DNA from: Arthrobacter sp. FB24
GTDB taxonomy: Bacteria > Actinomycetota > Actinomycetes > Actinomycetales > Micrococcaceae
DNA: 64,000 bases
Assembly: GCF_000196235.1 (NCBI RefSeq)
Contig: NC_008541.1
Coordinates: 1,922,001 to 1,986,000 of the forward strand
Direction of reading: 5' to 3'
A program made the position numbers and the translations under genes. Positions 1 to 8,631 of the stretch are shown one piece after another. The stretch's first letter is position 1; every line of letters starts with the position of its first letter. The notes under the pieces were generated by a model. The model searched no databases and had not been told where the DNA came from. It saw nothing but the letters and a program-made list of their open reading frames with translations.

Positions 1-565
1 CGAAGGCGGTCTGCCAGCCGAATTGACCGATGACCCAGGCCAAAACGGGAGCGAACGCCACAATGCCCAAGGTCACGCCGGAGGATGCCAGCGCGGCAGG
101 GGTGGCGCCCTTCTTTGCGGGGAACCACTTGTAGATGCCGTGCATCAGGACGGGCGCCAGCGGGCCCTCGCCGGCCCCGAGCAGCAAGCGGCTTGCCCAA
201 AGCGCGGGGAGGGAAGCGAACAGCAGGATTGGAACCTGCGCCACTGACCACAGCAGGCACAGGACCAGCAGGATCCACTTGCTCGATACCTTGTTGGCGA
301 TGGGGGCAGCAACGATCTGGGCAACGCCGAAGGTCAGGAACATGGCACTGCCCACCAGGCCAAACTGTTCGGGCGTGATGCCCAGCTGTTTCATCAGGGG
401 GACGGCGGCAATGCCCAGGACTGCTTTGTCCGCCCAGCTGAGCATCATCAGGAAAAGCAGGCTGAACGTCATGAACCAGCCGTAGCGGTTGCGCTTGGCC
501 CGGGGCCAGGTCCGGGGATCGCGGGAGGTCGCAGAGCCCGGCGTTATATGGGGAGTTTCAGACAC
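1..565 (-). CDS. MFS transporter, N-terminal part (cut by window edge)
   Basis: The GTG start at 565 opens a reading frame that runs off the left edge, so only about 188 N-terminal residues are present. A charged cytoplasmic leader (about residues 1-25) is followed by hydrophobic helices. The segment from about residue 30, with MTFSLLFLMMLSWADKA and then GVAQIVAAP, resembles the anion:cation symporter (ACS) branch of the major facilitator superfamily, which imports organic acids and aromatic acids. It lies downstream of another MFS gene on the same strand, and an IclR-type palindrome sits 90 bases before its start. A carboxylate substrate related to the neighbouring catabolic cluster is inferred, not shown. 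Confidence 0.85.
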   Translation of the reverse strand, partial: MSETPHITPGSATSRDPRTWPRAKRNRYGWFMTFSLLFLMMLSWADKAVLGIAAVPLMKQLGITPEQFGLVGSAMFLTFGVAQIVAAPIANKVSSKWILLVLCLLWSVAQVPILLFASLPALWASRLLLGAGEGPLAPVLMHGIYKWFPAKKGATPAALASSGVTLGIVAFAPVLAWVIGQFGWQTAF

Positions 566-602
566 AGTTTGCCCAATCGTTGAAGGGGAGTCTTTGCCGG
601 TT

Positions 603-1928
603 TCACCGGCGTTTCCTCGACTCTAGGCTTGTGTGACCGGCCTTACATTTGAGCTTTCCGTTGGGCGGAAAGCCACTTTTGCGGCGTCGCACACCGCCGA
701 TGCTCGCGCCGTCGGCCCGTCCCAGGAATACCAGCAGAGCCATCCCCAGAGAGCTCAACCCACATGTTAGCCACCAAGTGGTGCCCCAGCCGCCGGTGGT
801 GGTGGCGAGCAGGGCAAACAACATGGGCCCCAGAAAGTTTCCCACGTTAAAGATCTGCTGCGTCAGCCCCAGCACGGCGGTGACAGAACCGTCGGCGGGT
901 GCGATGCGCACCGAGTAGCTGGTCACCGCGGCAGGGATGAGGCCCCCCACAGCTGAAAACAGGGCTATGAAGACGACCTGGACGAGGACACCGTTCGCGA
1001 GACTTTCCCAGCCGATGGCAAACGTGGCCACGGAAGCGGCGGACATCGACAGGAAGGTCCAAAAGATAATTCTCCGCTCCGACAGGCCACGCTGGATCAG
1101 CGGACCGGCGCTGAGGGCCCCGATGGCGTTTACTCCTCCGACCATGGCGCTGAGGATGCCCGGCCACGGACCGCCGAGCCCCGCTGACCGGTAAATTGAG
1201 GGCAGGAAGCCGAGCACCGCCATCCACTGCGCCGTATAGCAGGCGAAGACCAGACCTATGATCCATGGCCTGCGGGTGGCAACGGTGCGGCCCACCCTGC
1301 GGAGTGCGGAGCGCAGCCCGGCGTCGGCGGGGGCCACGTCCCTCGGCACCCGGCGCAGCAGCAGCGGCACGGGGACAAGCGTGAGAATGGCCATGACCAG
1401 CCACCATTCGCGCCAGCCGACGGCCTGCAGGAACAAGGCACCGGAGGACAGGCCAATCAGCGTGGCCGTTCCCTGGAACGTGGCCCAGCTTGCCAGTGCA
1501 ACGTTCAACCGCTGGGGCGGGACCACTTTGCGGATGAGGGCAGGGGCGGCGACGACGGCCAGCAGGAAGCCGACACCCTCAAGCGTGCGTGCAGCCATCA
1601 GCCATTCGGTGCTGGGGGCGGCTGCGCCCAGGATGGAGGCAGCGCTGAGCAGGACCAGGCCGGAGATAAGGAGCCGGCGCAGGCCGGCCATTTCACCGCC
1701 CACGGCTGTGGCGAGGCCGCCCACAACGCTGGCCAACTGGATGATGCCGAGCAGCAGTCCGGCCTGGATCAGTGAGGTGCCGAGATCCGCCTGGATGCCG
1801 GCCAGGGCAGCCGGAAGTTTCCAGATGTGCATCGCCGCCGCGATGCCTGCAGCGAGGACAGCTAGCCAGGCCCCGTCCGCCGTCGACTTTGTGTCATCCA
1901 TTGCTGCGGTGTGCGATGGCAGTGCCAA
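603..1928 (-). CDS. MFS transporter, CynX/NimT-like
   Basis: A 441-residue protein with about twelve hydrophobic segments from residue 20 to 410, typical of a complete major facilitator permease. The TTG start at 1928 is preferred because AAGGAC lies just upstream; the ATG at 1901 has no ribosome site. It follows the MBL-fold gene by 52 bases on the same strand and probably belongs to the operon beginning with the aldehyde dehydrogenase. The last 30 or so residues are basic and hydrophilic, and the DNA encoding them contains a palindrome (655-671) that looks like an operator for the next transporter. The substrate is unknown; an intermediate of the adjacent pathway is a reasonable guess. Confidence 0.85.
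   Translation of the reverse strand: MALPSHTAAMDDTKSTADGAWLAVLAAGIAAAMHIWKLPAALAGIQADLGTSLIQAGLLLGIIQLASVVGGLATAVGGEMAGLRRLLISGLVLLSAASILGAAAPSTEWLMAARTLEGVGFLLAVVAAPALIRKVVPPQRLNVALASWATFQGTATLIGLSSGALFLQAVGWREWWLVMAILTLVPVPLLLRRVPRDVAPADAGLRSALRRVGRTVATRRPWIIGLVFACYTAQWMAVLGFLPSIYRSAGLGGPWPGILSAMVGGVNAIGALSAGPLIQRGLSERRIIFWTFLSMSAASVATFAIGWESLANGVLVQVVFIALFSAVGGLIPAAVTSYSVRIAPADGSVTAVLGLTQQIFNVGNFLGPMLFALLATTTGGWGTTWWLTCGLSSLGMALLVFLGRADGASIGGVRRRKSGFPPNGKLKCKAGHTSLESRKRR
655..671. promoter_or_regulatory. putative IclR operator, copy 1
   Basis: TTTCCGTTGGGCGGAAA, extended to GCTTTCC...GGAAAGC at 653-673. It matches two other sites in this cluster (4387-4403 and 6291-6307) in both half-sites. 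It lies inside the 3' end of the upstream transporter gene and 84 bases before the GTG start of the next one, so it would control the partial transporter. Assignment to the IclR protein encoded at 5419 is inferred from shared sequence and proximity. Confidence 0.6.
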
Positions 1929-1980
1929 GAGTGGTCCTTGCTGCAGGGTGACAGTGCGGGCTTCCTGAGAACAGATCCTG

Positions 1981-2907
1981 TCAGGCGGGGGCGAGGACGG
2001 GGCTGCCGATGCGGAACCGCTGGCCGCTGACGGCTACATCCACAGGGCCATCAAAGGTTGAGGCGGAACGGCCGCGCCACCAATCCGGCTCCGCACGCCC
2101 GGCCAGGTGTGAAAGGACAAGGCGCCCCACGCCAGCGGCCGCGGCAACCCGGCCCGCTCCCTCCGGCGGGGTGTGAGCGATCCGCTGATGGTTCAGGAAC
2201 TCCGGCGCGAAACCCTTGTCTGCATAAAAGTCCAAATTGACCGCTTCGTGCACCAGGACGTCCGCTCCGCTGGCGAGCACCACCATGGCCTCGCATTCGG
2301 CCGTGTCGCCGGAGAACACCACGGAGCCGGCGTCGGTCTCAAAGCGGAACGCCAGGGCAGGCCGCACGGGCGGGTGCTCCACCAGGATGCCGGTGACCTT
2401 GACCCTGTCATCCTCGTAGACGTCAAAGGGTAGGGCCCCCTCCGGTGACTTATGCGCTGGGGTGGCCAGGTCCACAGTGCGGACCAAAGAGGCAAGGTCC
2501 GGGCGGGCCTCATCATGGACCCGGATATCGATGTCATAGGAGAAGGCTTTCAGAGAGTGGGACACCAGCTCACCTGTGCCAGAGAGCCCAGTGCCGCCGG
2601 CGCGGGTTGCATCCTTGCCCGGGCCAACAACGGAAACAGGGCCGGTGAAGCCCTCCACCGGGTTCCCCCAGTTCCACAGGAGGAAGCCGGGAAGTTCCAC
2701 CACGTGGTCCGAGTGCAGGTGGGTGACAAAGCCCGCCACGAAGTCCTTGCCCCGGAGTCCTGCCTCGTGGGCGGCGCGGGAGCAGCCGAGGCCGAAGTCC
2801 ACCATGTAGAAGGCGTCGCCCACCACCAGTGCGCTGGAGATGCCGTTTTCGGGTCCTCGGATGGCTGGGCCGGCGGCGGTGCCTAGAGTGATCAGTTCGA
2901 CGCTCAC
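1981..2907 (-). CDS. MBL-fold metallo-hydrolase
   Basis: A 308-residue metallo-beta-lactamase-fold protein. The metal-binding motif HLHSDH is at about residue 68, with a later FSGDTAEC aspartate and an LSHLAGR histidine near residue 272, as in the RNase Z/arylsulfatase-like branch. The GTG start at 2907 is chosen because AAGGAC lies before it and the GGAAGPAIR region follows at once; a longer open frame upstream belongs to the aldehyde dehydrogenase region in another frame. It sits 28 bases after the aldehyde dehydrogenase and is probably co-transcribed. Hydrolysis of an ester or lactone in the same pathway is possible; the sequence does not fix the substrate. Confidence 0.85.
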   Translation of the reverse strand: MSVELITLGTAAGPAIRGPENGISSALVVGDAFYMVDFGLGCSRAAHEAGLRGKDFVAGFVTHLHSDHVVELPGFLLWNWGNPVEGFTGPVSVVGPGKDATRAGGTGLSGTGELVSHSLKAFSYDIDIRVHDEARPDLASLVRTVDLATPAHKSPEGALPFDVYEDDRVKVTGILVEHPPVRPALAFRFETDAGSVVFSGDTAECEAMVVLASGADVLVHEAVNLDFYADKGFAPEFLNHQRIAHTPPEGAGRVAAAAGVGRLVLSHLAGRAEPDWWRGRSASTFDGPVDVAVSGQRFRIGSPVLAPA

Positions 2908-2935
2908 AGGAATGTCCTTCTGCAGAGTTGGGGGG

Positions 2936-4315
2936 TCAGGAGTGGGGACGGGCATTGATGACGCGGGTTTCCAGGTATTCCTCCAGGCCCCAGCGGCCGC
3001 GTTCGCGGCCGACGCCGGAAGCCTTCCAGCCGCCGAACGGGGCGTCCGGTTCCACCAGGGTGTGCTGGTTGACCCAGACGGTTCCGGCCTCAATGCGTGA
3101 GGCGGTGGCGTAGGCCCGTTCCTGGTCGGGGCTCCAGACGGATGCGCCCAGGCCGAACTCTCCGGCGTTAATTCCGGCGATGGTTTCGTCGAGGTTGTCG
3201 TAGGCCACGATGGGCAGTGCTGCCCCGAACTGTTCCTGTTCGACAAGGTCCATGCCCGGCTCGGCGTCGATCACTACAGTGGGGGAGAGGAAGTAGCCGG
3301 GCAGGTCGCAGCCGGGGGTGCCGCCGGTGAGGATGCGGGCGCCGGCGCCCACCGCGGATTCAACCAGGCCGTGGATCAGCTTGAGCTGGGACTCGTTGTG
3401 CATCGGGCCCATGGTGGTGCCGTCAGCGATGCCGTGGCCCAGCACATAGCGGGCCGCCTCGGCGGCTATGGCCTCAGCCAGTTCCGCGCCGCGGCTGCGC
3501 GGGACGTACACGCGCTTGACCGCCATGCAGACCTGGCCGGCGTTGCGGAAGGCGCTGCCCACAATACCGCGGGCGGTGACAGCGATGTCCGCGTCGTCCA
3601 GGACGATAGCAGGATCGTTACCGCCCAGTTCCATGGTGACGCGCTTGACGGTTGAAGCAGCCTGCTGGGCGACGGAGATGCCCACCTCCGTGGAACCCGT
3701 AAAGGAGATCTTGCGGATGCCAGGTGAGGTGCTCAGGGCAACGTTTACCGTCCGCCGCGAACTGGTGCGGGCCTGCAGCACACCGGCCGGGAGGACCTCG
3801 TTGAGCAGGTTAATCAGGGCAATCGTGGACAGGGGTGTGGACGGCGAGGGTTTGGCGATCACGGTGCAGCCGGCCACCAGGGCAGGGGCGAGTTTTACGC
3901 CGAGCAGGGAGATGGGGAAGTTCCACGGGGTGATGGTGCCGACGATTCCCACAGGCCGGTACTGGACCTCCAGGCTGCGGTCGGCCCGCGGGGTGAGTTG
4001 CTGGGCTTCGTCCCAGTCGAGGTCCGCATAGTATTCGAAAAGGTTGGCGGCCACCGAGAACTCACCTGCGGCGTCGGCCTTGGGCTTGCCCTGTTCCAGG
4101 GAGAGCAGGGTGGCCAGCTCGTCCAGGTCGCGGCGGATCAGTGCGGCACCTGCGCGCAGGGCGTTGCGGCGCGCTTCCCTGTCCGCGGCCCAGCCAAGTG
4201 CGGCGGCACGGGCGGACGCAACCGCGAACTCAACGTCCTCCGCTGTGTTTTCCGGAGCGTGTCCAACGAGCTCAAAGGTGGCCGGGTCATGGACCTCGTA
4301 CTGGGCTGCCGTCAT
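2936..4315 (-). CDS. NAD(P)-dependent aldehyde dehydrogenase
   Basis: A 459-residue ALDH-superfamily enzyme that oxidises an aldehyde to its acid. Visible landmarks are the Rossmann entry TPWNFP, the substrate/cofactor segment FTGSTEVG, the catalytic glutamate in ELGGNDP, the nucleophile in NAGQVCMA, and PFGGWKASGVGRE near the end. The ATG at 4315 has GAAAGGAC upstream; the much longer open frame that continues to 5476 overlaps the SDR gene and is spurious. It is divergent from the SDR gene, with an IclR-like palindrome between them, and heads a run with the MBL hydrolase and MFS transporter. Oxidation of an aromatic or alkyl aldehyde made by the divergent alcohol dehydrogenase is inferred. 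Confidence 0.92.
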   Translation of the reverse strand: MTAAQYEVHDPATFELVGHAPENTAEDVEFAVASARAAALGWAADREARRNALRAGAALIRRDLDELATLLSLEQGKPKADAAGEFSVAANLFEYYADLDWDEAQQLTPRADRSLEVQYRPVGIVGTITPWNFPISLLGVKLAPALVAGCTVIAKPSPSTPLSTIALINLLNEVLPAGVLQARTSSRRTVNVALSTSPGIRKISFTGSTEVGISVAQQAASTVKRVTMELGGNDPAIVLDDADIAVTARGIVGSAFRNAGQVCMAVKRVYVPRSRGAELAEAIAAEAARYVLGHGIADGTTMGPMHNESQLKLIHGLVESAVGAGARILTGGTPGCDLPGYFLSPTVVIDAEPGMDLVEQEQFGAALPIVAYDNLDETIAGINAGEFGLGASVWSPDQERAYATASRIEAGTVWVNQHTLVEPDAPFGGWKASGVGRERGRWGLEEYLETRVINARPHS

Positions 4316-4386
4316 GGTTTGTCCTTTCGGCCGGGAGGGAATTCTTATCCCAGTGTCATGGCACCGGTCACAATCCGTGGGCAGCC

Positions 4387-4403
4387 TTTCCATCCAACGG
4401 AAA
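4387..4403. promoter_or_regulatory. putative IclR operator, copy 2
   Basis: TTTCCATCCAACGGAAA, the reverse complement of the copy at 6291-6307. It sits in the 160-base gap between the divergent aldehyde dehydrogenase (start 4315) and SDR gene (start 4475), so one bound regulator could control both units. Confidence 0.65.
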
Positions 4404-4474
4404 GTGCGCGCCAAGGACGATCGCCCGCTTGCCAATATGGAGTGAAGCACGTCACGCACTAACGAGGAGTCTGC

Positions 4475-5275
4475 ATGTCCCAGGAGCAACTGCCCATCGT
4501 ACTCACCGGAATTTCGTCCGGCATCGGGGCCCGGACGGCCCAGATCCTCGCCAGCCGGGGTGTCCCGTTGATCGGCATTGACCGTAACGCGCCAACGGAC
4601 TTCAGCGGCACCTTCGTCCAGGCGGACCTTTCCAGCCAGGCAGGCGTGGACGCCGCCGCAGCAGCAGTCGCGGCCGCAGCGCCTAACGGCATCGGTGGTC
4701 TGGCGAACATCGCCGGAGTCCCCGGCACCGCACCCTGGCGGAGCGTGCTGTCCGTCAACGTCTTCGGTGTCCGGGGGCTGGTCCGGGTGCTCGCACACCT
4801 GCTTGGCGAGGGGGCTGCCGTGGTGAACCTCGCCTCCAGCGTTGCCGTGAACTGGCGCGACGTGAAAGCGAAATGTTCCGCCTTCGCACTCGCCGATGAT
4901 GAGGCAGCAGCGCTGGAGGCAGTAGCTAGCGACGAGGAGATCACCGGCGAGTCCTACCTCTTCTCCAAGCAGTGCGTCCGGGTCCTCACCGAGCACCTGG
5001 CCGCCGAGCTGCTGCCGCAGCGCATCCGCGTCAACAGCGTCAGCCCGGGCCCGGTCGCCACACCCATCCTCGAGGACTTCAAGAAAGACCATGGCCGCGA
5101 CAAGGTAGAGGGCGCCAGCGCTCTGCTGGGCCGCTTCGGCGACCCGGACGACATCGCCCCCGTCATCGACTTCCTCCTCCGGCCCGAATCGGGCTGGGTG
5201 AACGGTTCGGATATCCGCGTGGACGGCGGCCTGGGTGCATACCGCGGCTCCGGCCTCGCCGCAGTGGCCGGCTGA
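4475..5275 (+). CDS. short-chain dehydrogenase/reductase (SDR)
   Basis: A 266-residue SDR that interconverts an alcohol and a carbonyl with NAD(P). The cofactor motif TGISSGIG is at residues 11-18, followed by an acidic IDRN segment (residues 35-38) suggesting NAD. The catalytic serine region is near residue 121, and the Y161-x3-K165 pair is in YLFSK. Shape and length resemble 3-alpha-hydroxysteroid or coniferyl-alcohol dehydrogenases. GAGG lies just before the ATG. It is divergent from the aldehyde dehydrogenase, and the pair could oxidise an alcohol stepwise to an acid. The exact substrate cannot be read from the sequence. Confidence 0.9.
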   Translation: MSQEQLPIVLTGISSGIGARTAQILASRGVPLIGIDRNAPTDFSGTFVQADLSSQAGVDAAAAAVAAAAPNGIGGLANIAGVPGTAPWRSVLSVNVFGVRGLVRVLAHLLGEGAAVVNLASSVAVNWRDVKAKCSAFALADDEAAALEAVASDEEITGESYLFSKQCVRVLTEHLAAELLPQRIRVNSVSPGPVATPILEDFKKDHGRDKVEGASALLGRFGDPDDIAPVIDFLLRPESGWVNGSDIRVDGGLGAYRGSGLAAVAG

Positions 5276-5295
5276 ACGCCGTCGACGCACGGCGG

Positions 5296-5309
5296 GTGCA
5301 TTAATGCAC
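5296..5309. promoter_or_regulatory. perfect 14-bp palindrome before iclR-type gene
   Basis: GTGCATTAATGCAC is a perfect inverted repeat in the gap between the SDR and IclR genes, about 110 bases before the IclR start. It differs from the TTTCC-N7-GGAAA sites, so it is either an operator for another regulator or incidental. Confidence 0.35.
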
Positions 5310-5351
5310 GACGCCGGTGCCTCACCTTTCGCACCCGGGGGCACCGGCGTC
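5310..5351 (+). terminator. 12-bp inverted repeat after SDR gene
   Basis: GACGCCGGTGCC at 5310-5321 pairs perfectly with GGCACCGGCGTC at 5340-5351 around an 18-base loop. It is 34 bases after the SDR stop and probably ends that transcript. There is no U-tract, so factor-independent termination would be weak. Confidence 0.45.
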
Positions 5352-5418
5352 GGGCCTAAAATGGCAGGACGCAGCGCTGCGCCACGTGCAGCGCTCTCGA
5401 GCACACAGAAGGGTGACC

Positions 5419-6258
5419 ATGGCAAACCCTGCCCCGCCAGGCCGGACCACCCGGCGCCCGGGTACGACGGCCGCACCCAAGCTTCCGGCCGCGCCCGGCG
5501 GTGCTGCCACCCCTCAGGCGGCCAGCGTCACCTCACGCGCCCTGGCCCTGTTGGGCACCTTCGATACCGAGCACTCCGTCCAAAGCCTCAGTTCCATGGC
5601 CCGGCGTGCAGGATTACCGGTAGCCACCGCGCACCGCCTTGCCGGTGATTTGGTGGCCTGGGGCGGACTGGAAAAGCTGAACGGCGAATACCGCGTGGGC
5701 CAGCGGATCTGGCGACTTGGCCTGCTGGCCCCCGCGCAGCAGAACATCGCCGAGGTGGCGGCTCCCTTCATGCAGGACGTCCTTTTCGTCACCCACAACG
5801 TGGTGAACCTGTTCATCCTGGACGGGGAAGAGGTCCTGCTGGTAGAGCGCATGTCCGGCACCGGCGCCGGCCAGCCGTTCCGGCGAGTGGGCGCACGCCT
5901 GCCGCTGCACGTAAGTGCAGCGGGCAAAATTATGCTTGCTTACGGGGCAAAGGACCTGTTTTCCTCCGCTGTCCAGCGGCTAGAGCCCCATACGCCCCGG
6001 ACCATCACGAACCCCGGACTGCTCGCCGCCGAGATCGAACGGGTCCGGGCCAATGGCTACGCCACCACGGAAGAAGAGGCGGGGCCTGACAACTACGGCC
6101 TGGCTGTCCCGGTATTTCTTCCGAACAAGCAGGTGGTGGCAGCGCTGGGCATCGTCACCCGCGGTCGCCCCGCGCCCGTGGGCAGCGTGGTTCCCGTGCT
6201 CAACATCGCATCGCGGGGAATCGCGCGGCGGCTGGGTGTGGAGCACCTGCCGCGGTAG
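5419..6258 (+). CDS. IclR-family transcriptional regulator
   Basis: A 279-residue regulator. A flexible Pro/Ala-rich leader (residues 1-30) precedes a winged helix-turn-helix (about 35-95, with SLSSMARRAGLPVATAHRL as recognition region). The C-terminal effector domain begins near residue 105 and includes LPLHVSAAGKIMLAY, a typical IclR signature. The ATG at 5419 follows AGAAGGG; upstream in-frame ATGs are less well placed. IclR proteins sense small carboxylic or aromatic acids and bind short palindromes. The three TTTCC-N7-GGAAA sites in this cluster are the natural candidates. It lies between the SDR and the reductase/P450 pair, all on the same strand. Confidence 0.9.
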   Translation: MANPAPPGRTTRRPGTTAAPKLPAAPGGAATPQAASVTSRALALLGTFDTEHSVQSLSSMARRAGLPVATAHRLAGDLVAWGGLEKLNGEYRVGQRIWRLGLLAPAQQNIAEVAAPFMQDVLFVTHNVVNLFILDGEEVLLVERMSGTGAGQPFRRVGARLPLHVSAAGKIMLAYGAKDLFSSAVQRLEPHTPRTITNPGLLAAEIERVRANGYATTEEEAGPDNYGLAVPVFLPNKQVVAALGIVTRGRPAPVGSVVPVLNIASRGIARRLGVEHLPR

Positions 6259-6290
6259 GCCGGGTTCTCTCCGCTCGTGTCAGGCCAGTC

Positions 6291-6307
6291 TTTCCGTTGG
6301 ATGGAAA
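6291..6307. promoter_or_regulatory. putative IclR operator, copy 3
   Basis: TTTCCGTTGGATGGAAA lies 32 bases after the IclR stop and 116 bases before the reductase gene. It is identical, in inverted orientation, to the copy at 4387-4403, and would place the reductase/P450 operon under the same control. Confidence 0.65.
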
Positions 6308-6422
6308 GCCGCGCACAGCCTGTGGCCTGGAACACCTAACCTCAAGTAAGTCCTTAATGCGGCCGGATCTCCGGCCCAAGCCTGCTTGGCAGGCACCCCG
6401 TTCCAAAGGAAGTGAAGACCCC

Positions 6423-7388
6423 ATGACTGCATCTGCAGGAGCTACCATCGACGCCGTCGTCGATCAGGTGGACATTGTGGCCGACCAGGTGGTCTCCCTG
6501 GTGCTACGCCGGGCCGACGGGCAGCGATTCCAGCCGTGGCAGCCCGGGGCACACATTGATGTTCACGTAGGCGACGGCCTGGTGCGACAATACTCCCTGT
6601 GTTCCTCGCCGGACGAACTGGACCATCTGCGCATCGGTGTGCTGCACGTGCCGGATTCCCGTGGCGGGTCAAAAGCAGTGCACGCGCTGCTGGCCGGCAC
6701 GCCGCTGACCATCTCCGAACCGCGCAACAACTTCCCCATGCGTGAATCGCGGCGTTACCTCTTCATCGCCGGCGGAATCGGCATCACCCCGCTCATTCCG
6801 ATGTTGGAGGCAGCCCAGGCCTCCGGCAAGGAATGGACCCTGATTTACGGCGGGCGGAGCCGGAACACCATGGCCTTCGCCCAGCAGCTGGAGGACCGGT
6901 ATGGCACTGACCGCATCCGGATCATCGCCGAGGACGAGGTAGGCCGGCTCGACCTGGACCAGATCCTCGGCATGCCCCGGGCGCACATGCTGGTGTACGC
7001 GTGCGGCCCCGGCGGGCTGCTCGGCGCCGTTGAAGAACGCTGCATGGGCTGGCCTCCGGGCGCCCTGCACACCGAGCGTTTCGTTGCCTCCACACTGGGT
7101 GCCGCCGCCGCCAACGCACCGTTCGAGGTGGAGTTGGCCCGGACCGGGACCACCGTAACAGTGCCAAATGACAAGACCATCCTCGAGGCCGTGGAGGAGG
7201 TGGGCGTCCGCGTCCTGTCCTCCTGCCGCGGCGGATTGTGCGGCACCTGCGAAACCCAGATCATCTCGGGTGAGCCTGAGCACCGCGACGCTGTGTTGTC
7301 GGAAGGGGATCGTGAAGCAGGCGAAGTGATGCTGGTCTGCGTTTCCCGCGCCGCTGCGGGCTGCCCGCGCCTCGTCCTGGATCTCTAG
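6423..7388 (+). CDS. phthalate dioxygenase reductase-type oxidoreductase (VanB-like)
   Basis: A 321-residue electron-transfer protein in the order flavin domain, NAD domain, C-terminal plant-type [2Fe-2S] ferredoxin. The flavin site RQYSLCSSP is near residue 60, and the NAD-binding GGIGITPL segment is near residue 118. The cluster ligands are Cys268, Cys273, Cys276 and Cys306. GGAAGTGAAG lies before the ATG. It ends 43 bases before the P450 gene and is its probable redox partner, moving electrons from NADH to heme. The domain order differs from GcoB of the guaiacol system, whose ferredoxin is N-terminal, so this is a P450 fed by a VanB-like reductase. Confidence 0.9.
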   Translation: MTASAGATIDAVVDQVDIVADQVVSLVLRRADGQRFQPWQPGAHIDVHVGDGLVRQYSLCSSPDELDHLRIGVLHVPDSRGGSKAVHALLAGTPLTISEPRNNFPMRESRRYLFIAGGIGITPLIPMLEAAQASGKEWTLIYGGRSRNTMAFAQQLEDRYGTDRIRIIAEDEVGRLDLDQILGMPRAHMLVYACGPGGLLGAVEERCMGWPPGALHTERFVASTLGAAAANAPFEVELARTGTTVTVPNDKTILEAVEEVGVRVLSSCRGGLCGTCETQIISGEPEHRDAVLSEGDREAGEVMLVCVSRAAAGCPRLVLDL

Positions 7389-7431
7389 CACACCATCTAT
7401 CCACCCAAGATTTCTCACCAGGAGTGTTCCC

Positions 7432-8631
7432 ATGACCGTTACCACCCATGAAGCCAACGTACTGGGCGAAGACCCGTTCGACACGGCGAACCTCCTGGAC
7501 CCGTACCCGTTCCTGGGGCGGCTCCGCGATGCCGGCGCCGTCTCCTATCTGGAGAGCACCGGCAGCTACGCAGTGGCCGGCTACCAGGAGGTTTATGAGG
7601 TCCTGACGGACTTCGAAACCTACATTTCCTCCGGTGGCCTGGGCCCGCGGGACATCCGCAAGGACTCTGGCTGGCGCCCGCCCAGCATCCTCGAATCGGA
7701 TCCGCCCATCCACACCGTGATGCGCCGGGCGCTGACCGGCGTCATCAACCCCAGTACAGTCCGCGCCCTTCGCGAGCCATTCACGCCACCGGCTGTGGAG
7801 TTGACGGAGCAGCTGGCGCAGCGCAAGACCTTCGACGCCATCACCGACCTCGCCGAAAAGTACCCCCTGCGTGTCTTCCCGGACGCGGTGGGAATTCCCG
7901 ACGTCGGCCGTGAACATCTGCTGCCCTACGGCAACATGGTGTTCAACGCCTTCGGCCCGGAGAACTACATCTTCAAACAGGCTTTCGCCCAGGGCGATGA
8001 GCACGCTGCCGCGGTGATGCGGAACTGCCAGCGCGAAAACCTGGACGACACCGGGTTCGGCGCCCAGATCTGGAAGCGCGTGGAGGACGGTTTGATCACC
8101 GAGCAGCAGGCCACGCTACTGGTCCGCGCCCTGTTGTCCGCCGGAGTAGACACCACCATCTTCGGGATAGGCAATACGCTCTCGGTGCTGGCGCGCTACC
8201 CGGAAGCCTGGGCCCAGCTGCGGGAGAACCCGAAGATGGCGAAATTTGCCGTGGATGAGGCGCTGCGCCTGGAATCGCCGTTCCAGAAGTTCCACCGGAC
8301 CGTTGCCGTGGACACCGTCCTCGGCGGTGTGCACCTGCCGGCCGGCGCCAAGGTTTTGGTGTTCCTCGGTGCTGCGAACCGTGACCCGCGCAAGTGGGGC
8401 GAGAACGCTGATGACTTCGATCTCAACCGCAATGCGTCGGGCCACGTCGCGTTCGGCATGGGCCTGCACCAGTGTGTGGGGCAGCCGATCGCCAGACTCG
8501 AAATGGAAATCGTGTTGCAGCAGCTACTCCAACGGGTAGCCACCATCGAGCCGGATGGCGCGCCGGTGCCGATCCTGCACAACGTTCTCCGAGGATTCGA
8601 GTCCCTGCCCGTGCGGATCACGGCGGCTTAG
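7432..8631 (+). CDS. cytochrome P450, CYP199-like
   Basis: A 399-residue soluble class I P450. The I-helix oxygen-activation motif AGVDTT is near residue 239, the ExxR pair is in DEALRLES, and the heme loop FGMGLHQCVG has the ligand at Cys348. The segment around residue 65 (LGPRDIRKDSGWRPPS, then ESDPPIHT) resembles CYP199 enzymes, which O-demethylate 4-methoxybenzoate-type acids. The upstream reductase likely supplies electrons. With the SDR and ALDH it could demethylate or hydroxylate an aromatic and process the product. Substrate is inferred from family resemblance only. Confidence 0.92.
   Translation: MTVTTHEANVLGEDPFDTANLLDPYPFLGRLRDAGAVSYLESTGSYAVAGYQEVYEVLTDFETYISSGGLGPRDIRKDSGWRPPSILESDPPIHTVMRRALTGVINPSTVRALREPFTPPAVELTEQLAQRKTFDAITDLAEKYPLRVFPDAVGIPDVGREHLLPYGNMVFNAFGPENYIFKQAFAQGDEHAAAVMRNCQRENLDDTGFGAQIWKRVEDGLITEQQATLLVRALLSAGVDTTIFGIGNTLSVLARYPEAWAQLRENPKMAKFAVDEALRLESPFQKFHRTVAVDTVLGGVHLPAGAKVLVFLGAANRDPRKWGENADDFDLNRNASGHVAFGMGLHQCVGQPIARLEMEIVLQQLLQRVATIEPDGAPVPILHNVLRGFESLPVRITAA

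Noticed and set aside
2908..3246. N-terminal extension of the MBL-fold frame to 421 residues
   Set aside because: It overlaps the 3' end of the aldehyde dehydrogenase gene in another frame and is low in complexity; the GTG at 2907 fits.
4316..5476. N-terminal extension of the aldehyde dehydrogenase frame to 846 residues
   Set aside because: It runs antisense through the SDR gene, has no domain, and the ATG at 4315 has a proper ribosome site and the normal family length.
6423..8631. GcoAB-type guaiacol demethylase system
   Set aside because: The reductase has a C-terminal ferredoxin and phthalate-reductase order, unlike GcoB, and the P450 motifs are closer to CYP199.
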